From Planctomycetota bacterium (lineage in GTDB: Bacteria; Planctomycetota; Planctomycetia; Planctomycetales; Planctomycetaceae), in NCBI GenBank assembly GCA_016872645.1, contig VGZH01000029.1, positions 1-60,985 on the forward strand: a stretch of DNA of 60,985 bases, given 5' to 3'. A model generated the notes under the pieces. The model was not told the DNA's origin. It ran no database searches and saw only the letters and a program-made list of their open reading frames with translations. Below, piece after piece: positions 55,184 to 60,985 of the stretch. Position 1 is the stretch's first letter, and the number at the start of each line of letters is the position of its first letter. The position numbers were made by a program, and so were the translations under genes.

Positions 55184-55963
55184 ATGCGACGCCTACTACT
55201 GCTGTTGCCCGCTTTGTTGTTGCCCATACTCGATTTCGCCCGCGCTGCGGACGACGACTTCAAGCCGATCTTCGACGGCAAGACTTTGGCCGGCTGGCAC
55301 AAGAACCCGGAGCGGATCGGACACGGCACCGGTGGAAGCTGGGTCGTCGAGGATGGTGCCATCGCTGGCGAGCAAGACCCGCCCGGCAGCGGCAACGGCG
55401 GTATCCTGCTGACCGATGAGAAGTTCAAGGACTTTGAGTTGCTCATCGACATGAAGCCCGATTGGGGCGTCTGCTCCGGCCTGTTCGTGCGAGCCAACGA
55501 CAAGGGGCAGTGTTTCCAGATGATGGTGGACTATCACGACCGAGGAAACGTCGGCCACATCTACGGCGAAGGAACCGGCGGCTTCAACACCCGGCCTTAC
55601 GACATCTTTGGCGAAGAGAAAGACGGCAAGCTTCTGAAGCTGTTCGCCAAGCCGACCGAACCTGCTCCGACCACAACCCTCACATGCACGAGCGACGAAT
55701 GGCTCAAAGCCTGGAAGGTCAACGACTGGAACACCGCCAAGGTTCGCGTCGTTGGCAATCCGCCGCAGATCACGACCTGGATCAACGGCCTGAAGGTCAA
55801 CGAATTCGACGGTTCAAAGTTCGACGGCAAAGGCTACGACGCGAAGAAGGTCGCCGAAACGCTCGGCCCCGCCGGCTCGATCTCCGTCCAAGTCCACGGC
55901 GGCAAAGGCTGGCCCAACGGAGCCAAATGCCGCTGGAAAAACATCAAGGTCAAACGGCTGTAA
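55184..55963 (+). CDS. Secreted DUF1080 protein (3-keto-disaccharide hydrolase family)
   Basis: A protein of 259 residues from the ATG at 55184, with signal peptide RRLLLLLPALLLPILDFARA. The concanavalin-like DUF1080 fold begins FKPIFDGKTLAGWHKN and includes SWVVEDGAIAGEQD, GNGGILLTDEKF, WNTAKVRVVGNPPQITTWINGLKV and ends with WKNIKVKRL. The family cleaves 3-keto-glycosides after dehydrogenase action. It converges with the metallohydrolase gene whose stop is 11 bases away. Confidence 0.92.
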   Translation: MRRLLLLLPALLLPILDFARAADDDFKPIFDGKTLAGWHKNPERIGHGTGGSWVVEDGAIAGEQDPPGSGNGGILLTDEKFKDFELLIDMKPDWGVCSGLFVRANDKGQCFQMMVDYHDRGNVGHIYGEGTGGFNTRPYDIFGEEKDGKLLKLFAKPTEPAPTTTLTCTSDEWLKAWKVNDWNTAKVRVVGNPPQITTWINGLKVNEFDGSKFDGKGYDAKKVAETLGPAGSISVQVHGGKGWPNGAKCRWKNIKVKRL

Positions 55964-55974
55964 ATGTCTGCGGC

Positions 55975-58473
55975 TTAGGGTAACCGGCCGGACTCGGCAA
56001 TTGCGTGGTAGACCGCCTTTGCCTTTTCAAACGTCCGTTTCGCTTCGTCACGTTCCGATTCCGCGATCACTCGCTCGCGGTTTTTCCAGAGCAGGTCGAT
56101 GACCTCTTCGCACCAGCGGGCGCTGTCGCGGGAGGCGCGGATCGGTTGGCCGGCGACGAGGACGTTGACCGGGTTCGTGTGCAGTTGCGGGAAGTGACGC
56201 AGAGCGACCCAACTACTGCGCTCGATCGGGATTTGAAATTTGAGGTCGTGAATCTTGCCGTCGGCCGGCACTTTCCGGGACACGACCGCTCGGCCGTTGA
56301 CGACGATCTCGACCAGCCGCTCGCCTCCCTCGACCGATTTGTCGGAACGCGGGCCGTGCAGTTCGACGGTGTCGCCGACGAGCCGTTTGCCACCGACTGG
56401 CTCGACGACTCCTTGAGCGACGGTCTCCGGAGTGACCGGAGCGAACGCGACCTTCGCGGTGATCGTGACCTCGCCGGGCTGCGACAGCGCGACGTCATCG
56501 AAGCCGGGGCGAGCGTCGTTGACTCCGAAGTCGAGCGCGTGGGCGAAGCCGTCGGAGACATACGACCGTCCGAGTTTGATTCCCTCGCACCACGCGGCGA
56601 AATCGACTTTCTCCACGTCACCAAGCTGGACGTACACACGGCCTTGCCCGACGCGGCGGCTGCTCATGCAGGGGAAGTCGGTCTCGCCGCTGGCCTTCAA
56701 CGGGAAGCCACAGTTGAGGATGTGATACCAAGTGTTCCACTCCTGAATCCTCCGAGTGTCCATCGCGCTGATAAAGTCGCAGACCCCTTCGACGACCGTG
56801 ACTGGCAACTCCATTGCGCCGACACCGTTCATTTCAGGAATCGCGAGGTTTGGCAATTGATCGGCGGCTCGGTCGTGAGCCTGCGTCAGTTCCCGCTCGG
56901 TCAATGAACGATCGCCGTCGGTGTCGATCTTCTCGAACGGCTCGGGCATCAGTGCGCCTTTCGTTTCATCGAGCGACAACTTGCCGTTCTTGTCAGCGTC
57001 CCGCTTGGTGAGGAATCGCGCTGCAGCTTTCGGTGGATCAATCCACAAACCGCTGGCCGAATGCGCGTAACCGGTGACTCCGCCTTGCTGTTTCGCCCAG
57101 CGCATGACGGGCGTTGTCCAAGTCGGCCAACCTTTCGTTTCGGTTCCGTCCGAGCCGGGATAGGTTTGATCTCGCAGATTCAACAGGCAGACATGCCCCA
57201 ACGCCTGCGAACCGAATCCGCTGACTTCGACATCGTACTTCAGCAGCGTGAACGTCTCGCTGATATTGAGCGGTGCGGGCTGAAAGAACTGCCTCTGAAA
57301 CTTGTAACAGGGCCCCCACGTCAGCACGCAGCCGACGTTCAAGCCTTCCCCTTTGACTTGCCGGAACATGTCCTCCGGCGTTACCCCTTCGGTCGGAACC
57401 GTGTAGTGAGCACACCCGGCCGCGTGGATGTGATGATCGCCGGAGTAGAAGCCGAAGTCGCGCGGGTTGACCCAGCGTTCGAGGTTGAGTTGCCAAGTTG
57501 ACGAGTCACTCGGTGACTCGACTTTCGCATCACGGAGCGACACGTCTACTTTCTTCTCACGCACCCAATACTCCGGCCCGCGCGCGAACTGCACGGTGAA
57601 CTCGCCCGGAGGCAGCAGCAGAGACTCACCATCGACGCGATAGACCTGCGGCTGAAAAAATAAATCGGGAGCGAGCCGTTTCGGCTGCGGCGGGTAGATA
57701 CGCGCTGCGCGATCCTTCACAACAAGCGCCGCGGTTGTCGGCATTCCATCGAAGTCGCGAATGGACAGTTTCACGGGGATTGCCGGGGCAATGCGAAACA
57801 GCACCGGCACCTCACCGCGAAAGCCGAGGTCTTGGTTTCCCTGTTCGAGATCAATGCCGACCGTCGCTTCTCGCTTGCCGGACTCCGTGGAGAGGATCAA
57901 CCCGATGGCGTACTCGACTTCCAAACCGCTGAGCCGATCGGTCATCGGCGGTTGCTCAAACATCTCGGCGGAGAGAAACCGATCACCGTCTTGTTTGATG
58001 TTCTCGTTGTCGTTCAATTCCGTCTGCTGCTGCCGCTGTAACGAAAACTTGCTGGCTCCAGCATAGACCGCTCCGCCCTGCGGACTGATCAGCTTCATCC
58101 GCTTCGTGACCGTGCTCTCGTTGAGCACTTTGATGAGCACCGGCGTGAATCCGAACTGCTGCAACTCAGCGGCGGCCGGCCCGCGCCGCACCTTCACCCG
58201 CGACTCTGGATTGATGTGCGCGAGCAACAACACACGCGGGTCGAGCAATTGTTGGAGTTGCTTCGCGTCACGCTCTTTGGCCGCCGCGTTGAGCTTCTCG
58301 ATCTCCGCGGCTGGCAACGGTGAGCCGAGGAACTGCAGCGCGTCGATGATCCGTTTGGCGTTCGCCGCCAGCGGCTGGCCGTCAACGTCGCCAATCGGCA
58401 GCGGATCAGCGGCAAGTGCGACTCTTCCGAGCAGCAGACAGAGGAGGAATGCTCGAACTGTAATCTTTGTCAT
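55975..58473 (-). CDS. Secreted CehA/McbA-family metallohydrolase with EF-hand insert
   Basis: A protein of 832 residues with a signal peptide (about 1-21). The metal-binding core resembles CehA/McbA-type PHP hydrolases: SGDHHIHAAGCAHY near 342 and GYAHSASG further on. Two EF-hand loops are inserted at about 490-503 (DADKNGKLSLDE) and 514-526 (DTDGDRSLTERE), suggesting Ca2+ dependence. The N-terminal 300 residues are a separate beta-rich region. The substrate is unknown; relatives act on esters, carbamates or phosphates. The minus-strand DUF1080 gene lies 48 bases upstream, so they are probably co-transcribed. Confidence 0.85.
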   Translation of the reverse strand: MTKITVRAFLLCLLLGRVALAADPLPIGDVDGQPLAANAKRIIDALQFLGSPLPAAEIEKLNAAAKERDAKQLQQLLDPRVLLLAHINPESRVKVRRGPAAAELQQFGFTPVLIKVLNESTVTKRMKLISPQGGAVYAGASKFSLQRQQQTELNDNENIKQDGDRFLSAEMFEQPPMTDRLSGLEVEYAIGLILSTESGKREATVGIDLEQGNQDLGFRGEVPVLFRIAPAIPVKLSIRDFDGMPTTAALVVKDRAARIYPPQPKRLAPDLFFQPQVYRVDGESLLLPPGEFTVQFARGPEYWVREKKVDVSLRDAKVESPSDSSTWQLNLERWVNPRDFGFYSGDHHIHAAGCAHYTVPTEGVTPEDMFRQVKGEGLNVGCVLTWGPCYKFQRQFFQPAPLNISETFTLLKYDVEVSGFGSQALGHVCLLNLRDQTYPGSDGTETKGWPTWTTPVMRWAKQQGGVTGYAHSASGLWIDPPKAAARFLTKRDADKNGKLSLDETKGALMPEPFEKIDTDGDRSLTERELTQAHDRAADQLPNLAIPEMNGVGAMELPVTVVEGVCDFISAMDTRRIQEWNTWYHILNCGFPLKASGETDFPCMSSRRVGQGRVYVQLGDVEKVDFAAWCEGIKLGRSYVSDGFAHALDFGVNDARPGFDDVALSQPGEVTITAKVAFAPVTPETVAQGVVEPVGGKRLVGDTVELHGPRSDKSVEGGERLVEIVVNGRAVVSRKVPADGKIHDLKFQIPIERSSWVALRHFPQLHTNPVNVLVAGQPIRASRDSARWCEEVIDLLWKNRERVIAESERDEAKRTFEKAKAVYHAIAESGRLP

Positions 58474-58521
58474 GGCCGGCCTCTTGATAGTCTTTTTCCC
58501 CGTAGCCGGTAGTCCGATGTG

Positions 58522-59160
58522 CTATTTGGCCGGTTTCAACTCGCGAATTCTCAGCTTGCGGAATTCGAGCGGAGCACCCTCCGCTTGCAGGCCGATGTAG
58601 CCTTCCGTTGGTTGCAGGCCGGTCGCTTCCCAGGCGAGTTGCCCGTTGCACCAAAACGTGACTTTGTCGCCGACCACGAGCACATGCCACTCGTTCCATT
58701 CGCCCGGCTTCTTCTGCAACTGCGGGACTTCTTTCGCGCCGTTGATCTTTCCGCCGATGAAAGCTCCCTCGTGGGCCTTCGCGAGGTTGATTTGATTGGC
58801 CCCGACTTTCTCACCGCTGCGGATGAAGAAGCCGCTGTTGTAGTTTTCTTTGACGGCTCGCCATTCGAACTTCATCTCGAAGTCACGATACGACTTGGCC
58901 GAGCCGAGGTGCGGCTTGCCTCCACCGGACAACTTGATGGCGCCTTCTTCAACCTTCCAGTTATCCGGCAGTTCTTTGGGAGGAGACTCTTTGCCTTCAA
59001 ACCGCCAGCCGGTGAAGTCCTTGCCGTTGAACATTGCCACGAATCCGGCGTCGCGCTCTTCTTTGCTGAGATCATCCGCCCGGGCGATGGTGCCAACGAG
59101 CAGCAGGCCGAGACAGGTCACCCAGAGTCGTCCACCGTGTCGAAATCCAGTTGCGTGCAT
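58522..59160 (-). CDS. Secreted DUF1080 protein (3-keto-disaccharide hydrolase family)
   Basis: A protein of 212 residues from the ATG at 59160, with signal peptide RLWVTCLGLLLVGTIARA. DUF1080 elements: FVAMFNGKDFTGWRFEG, NWKVEEGAIKLSGGG, FEMKFEWR, NSGFFIRSG, WHVLVVGDKVTFWCNGQ and the C-terminal strand EFRKLRIRELKPAK. It likely hydrolyses 3-keto sugars in the periplasm and shares a transcript with the metallohydrolase downstream. The DAHP synthase gene ends 70 bases upstream on the same strand. Confidence 0.92.
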   Translation of the reverse strand: MHATGFRHGGRLWVTCLGLLLVGTIARADDLSKEERDAGFVAMFNGKDFTGWRFEGKESPPKELPDNWKVEEGAIKLSGGGKPHLGSAKSYRDFEMKFEWRAVKENYNSGFFIRSGEKVGANQINLAKAHEGAFIGGKINGAKEVPQLQKKPGEWNEWHVLVVGDKVTFWCNGQLAWEATGLQPTEGYIGLQAEGAPLEFRKLRIRELKPAK

Positions 59161-59229
59161 CTCAATCTCCTTGAGGTCGGGTCGGGATTCGAACAACGAA
59201 CATCTGCAACTCGGACGAGGTCGTCCAAG

Positions 59230-60279
59230 CTAAGATTTGCGGAGCTTCTCGTGGGCTTCCAGAATCAACGTTTCGGTTTCGTTCCAGGCGATGCAGCCGT
59301 CGGTGATTGAGACTCCGTAGGTGAGCAACGACGGATCGGACGTCAGTTTTTGATTGCCCGGATGCAGATTACTTTCGAGCATCAGGCCGATGATGTTCTG
59401 GTTGCCGGCGACTCGCTGAGCGATGACTTCACGCCAGACGTTCGGCTGATTGCGGTAGTCTTTGTTCGAGTTCGCGTGGCTGCAATCGACGAGCATGCGC
59501 GGCGAGAGCTTCGCGGCCATCAGTTCAGCGGCCGCTGCGGAGATTTGCTCCGGCGAGTAGTTCGGCCCCGAGCGACCGCCACGCAGGATCAGATGTCCCC
59601 ACGGATTGCCGCGTGTGTTGACGACGCAGGTGTGGCCGTCGCCGTCGATGCCCAGAAACGCATGTGGCGTGCGGCCGGCGATCATCGCGTCGATCGCGAC
59701 TTGCAGGCCGCCGTCGGTGCCGTTCTTGTAGCCGACCGGCATCGACAGCCCGCTGGCCATCTGTCGGTGAGTCGGCGATTCGGTTGTGCGTGCGCCGATC
59801 GATGCCAGAGTCAGCAAGTCGGCAATGTACTGCGGCGTGATTGGTTCGAGCAGTTCCGTCGCGGCAGGTAATCCCAGATCGCCGATGTCGAGCAGCAGCT
59901 TCCTCGCCAGTCGCAAGCCGGCTTGGATGTCAAACGAATCGTTGAGGTACGGATCGTTGATCAGTCCCTTCCAGCCGACCGTTGTTCGCGGTTTCTCAAA
60001 ATAGACCCGCATCACCAGCAGCATTTGCTGGGCAACTTTTTCGGCCAGTCCTTTCAGTCGCTGAGCGTATTCGAACGCCGCTTTGGGGTCGTGAATCGAG
60101 CACGGCCCGACGACGACCAGCACGCGACAGTCCTCACCGGACAATATCCGCTGGATCGACTCGCGGTTATCGAGCACCGTTTTTGTGGTCGCGGGTGTGA
60201 TCGCCAATTCGGCCTTCAAAACCTTGGGTGCGACCAGCGGAACGGTGCTGACAATGTTGATGAACTGAGTCGGTTGCAT
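59230..60279 (-). CDS. 3-deoxy-7-phosphoheptulonate synthase (DAHP synthase, AroFGH type)
   Basis: A protein of 349 residues from the ATG at 60279. It condenses phosphoenolpyruvate and erythrose-4-phosphate, the first step of the shikimate pathway. Diagnostic segments: VVVGPCSIHD, MRVYFEKPRTTVGWKG, ARTTESPTHRQMASGLSMPVGYKNGTDG, HTCVVNTRGN, ILRGGRSGPNY and VDCSHANSNKD. This is the class I-alpha (E. coli AroG/F/H) form, normally feedback-controlled by an aromatic amino acid; which one cannot be read. It diverges from the selenoprotein candidate. Confidence 0.96.
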   Translation of the reverse strand: MQPTQFINIVSTVPLVAPKVLKAELAITPATTKTVLDNRESIQRILSGEDCRVLVVVGPCSIHDPKAAFEYAQRLKGLAEKVAQQMLLVMRVYFEKPRTTVGWKGLINDPYLNDSFDIQAGLRLARKLLLDIGDLGLPAATELLEPITPQYIADLLTLASIGARTTESPTHRQMASGLSMPVGYKNGTDGGLQVAIDAMIAGRTPHAFLGIDGDGHTCVVNTRGNPWGHLILRGGRSGPNYSPEQISAAAAELMAAKLSPRMLVDCSHANSNKDYRNQPNVWREVIAQRVAGNQNIIGLMLESNLHPGNQKLTSDPSLLTYGVSITDGCIAWNETETLILEAHEKLRKS

Positions 60280-60453
60280 GAGAGCCTCAAACGAAAACCA
60301 AATTTGGGCCGGACATGTTAGCGGCGAACTCGCACGGCGCGGAGCACGCCAGCCTGGCGAAGTGAGCATCCCCCCTCCCAATCCGTATCAAACGCTCAAG
60401 AACAAGTGAATTGCAGCGTGACCACGCGGAAGGCCGACCTTAGAATCCTGCAC

Positions 60454-60478
60454 CTCGCGAGATTGGTCTGCTCGCGAG
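60454..60478 (+). promoter_or_regulatory. Two palindromic octamers upstream of the selenoprotein candidate
   Basis: The self-complementary octamer CTCGCGAG occurs twice, at 60454-60461 and 60471-60478, 17 bases apart, ending 36 bases before the ATG. They could be a paired operator or form an 8-bp hairpin in the leader. Confidence 0.4.
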
Positions 60479-60514
60479 TTTTCGCCTTGTTCCGAACTTG
60501 AGGAGATTTAGTCC

Positions 60515-60883
60515 ATGAGAAAAGTTTGGTTGAGTTCCCTGATGCTGACGGCTGCGCTTGGTTGTGGCCAAAACAGTACGCCTCCGGTGGCGAGCGATCC
60601 GCACGCCGCTGATCCGGCCAGTGCCGCCGTTGTCGACGAAGCTCTCCCGAAAGGGACGGTGCTGGTGACGCTCAAGTTGCCAGAGATGACCTGAGGCGGC
60701 TGTGCCGCTGCCGTGCGCAGCGATCTGGCGAATCTCGAAGGCGTTTCCAACGTCCAAACCGACCTCAAGAAGCGGACCTGCCAGTTCCATCTGGCGAACA
60801 AAGACCTGGACTTGAAAGCGAAGCTGACTGAATTGGCTCAAAGCAATGAACACATCAAAGGTTTCGAGATCGTCTCGCAATGA
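60515..60883 (+). CDS. Candidate selenoprotein: lipoprotein-like heavy-metal-associated (HMA) domain with in-frame TGA
   Basis: From the ATG at 60515 (AGGAG at 60501-60505 is its ribosome-binding site) the frame runs 59 codons, meets TGA at 60692-60694, and continues in sense to TGA at 60881-60883, giving 122 residues if the first TGA is read through. The N-terminus MRKVWLSSLMLTAALGC looks like a lipoprotein signal (Cys17). The rest is an HMA fold (MerP/CopZ-like): VLVTLKLPEMT-[TGA]-GGCAAAVRSDLANLEGVSNVQTDL. TGA sits at residue 60 where the first Cys of the metal-binding M-T-C-x-x-C should be; the second Cys is present. Selenocysteine is the best reading. A Cys-to-stop mutation or sequencing error is the alternative. 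Confidence 0.78.
60706..60722 (+). promoter_or_regulatory. Candidate bacterial SECIS hairpin
   Basis: CGCTGC (60706-60711) and GCAGCG (60717-60722) form a perfect 6-bp stem with the 5-base loop CGUGC. The loop G at position 2 lies 18-19 bases after the in-frame TGA. This fits the general bacterial SECIS pattern: small loop with G near its 5' side, stem of 4 or more pairs, and loop 16-37 bases from the UGA. Confidence 0.6.
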
Positions 60884-60937
60884 TTCGGCGGCAGGTTTGC
60901 AACCTGCCCATCGATCTTGCCTGATCTCGAACTTGCC

Positions 60938-60985
60938 AAACAAACACAGCCCGGTCACCAAACGGTGTCCGGGCTGCTGTGTTTT
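60938..60985 (+). terminator. Strong intrinsic terminator at the window edge
   Basis: ACACAG-CCCGG-t-CACC pairs with GGTG-t-CCGGG-CTG(c)TGT around an AAAC loop (about 60944-60982), followed by TTTT. It is about 55 bases after the second TGA of the HMA gene, so the transcript is expected to extend through the readthrough frame. Confidence 0.75.

Overview
The window reads as a chromosomal segment of a planctomycete (phylum Planctomycetota). The evidence is the gene families, not a database search. Present are the DUF1549/DUF1553 and DUF1587/DUF1592/DUF1588/DUF1552 cytochrome-type families, a PVC-type haem-binding CxxCH protein with HEAT-like repeats, several DUF1080 (3-keto-disaccharide hydrolase) domains, an S1 sulfatase, a Gfo/Idh/MocA oxidoreductase with a Tat signal, a squalene-hopene cyclase and a cysteine-rich YTV-repeat cell-wall protein. 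GC content is high, so long antisense open frames are common. No rRNA, tRNA, CRISPR array, transposase or integrase was recognised.

Layout. 1-8.4 kb: a 5'-truncated alpha/beta hydrolase, a large secreted haem protein, then a five-PAS NarL-type histidine kinase, its response regulator and a universal stress protein. 8.4-12.3 kb (minus strand): a DUF1549/DUF1553 cytochrome protein, then an OleA-like ketoacyl synthase III behind a 66-residue companion. 12.7-15.5 kb: glutamine synthetase, a PfpI-family protein and a frameshifted glycerophosphodiesterase, tightly overlapping. 15.5-19.7 kb: a GT4 glycosyltransferase diverging from a single-pass membrane protein, an ExeA-like ATPase and a membrane-bound SGNH hydrolase. 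19.7-22.5 kb: STAS protein, Ppx/GppA phosphatase and inositol-phosphatase family protein. 22.8-27.8 kb: a three-domain SGNH-SGNH-alpha/beta hydrolase fusion, a frameshifted zinc-ribbon membrane protein, a sulfotransferase and a membrane protein. 27.9-33.6 kb: squalene-hopene cyclase, a YhaM-like HD/OB protein, the YTV protein and a LOG-family protein.

33.7-39.0 kb is a five-gene same-strand run (oxidoreductase, ketodeoxygluconate-kinase-like PfkB protein, KdgF-like cupin, secreted esterase, beta-propeller protein) that looks like uronate or polysaccharide catabolism. It ends in a terminator-like hairpin and is followed by remnants of a four-helix-bundle protein. 39.5-43.1 kb: 2-Cys peroxiredoxin, DNA polymerase X and D-threonine aldolase-like protein. 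43.3-47.1 kb (minus): a lactonase-DUF1080 fusion, a PPOX flavoprotein and a sulfatase. 47.3-51.5 kb: the DUF1592/DUF1552 pair, then a decayed sigma-factor tail. 52-60.3 kb: EF-G2-like GTPase, an outer-membrane barrel candidate, two DUF1080 proteins flanking a CehA/McbA-type metallohydrolase with EF-hands, and DAHP synthase.

The most notable feature is at the right edge (60515-60883). It is a small lipoprotein-like gene with an in-frame TGA exactly where the first cysteine of the heavy-metal-associated motif M-T-C-x-x-C should be. The reading frame stays protein-like after the TGA, and a 6-bp hairpin with a CGUGC loop starts 12 bases beyond it, matching the usual layout of a bacterial SECIS element. 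This is a strong selenoprotein candidate. Because at least two other genes here carry frameshifts, sequence error must be excluded.
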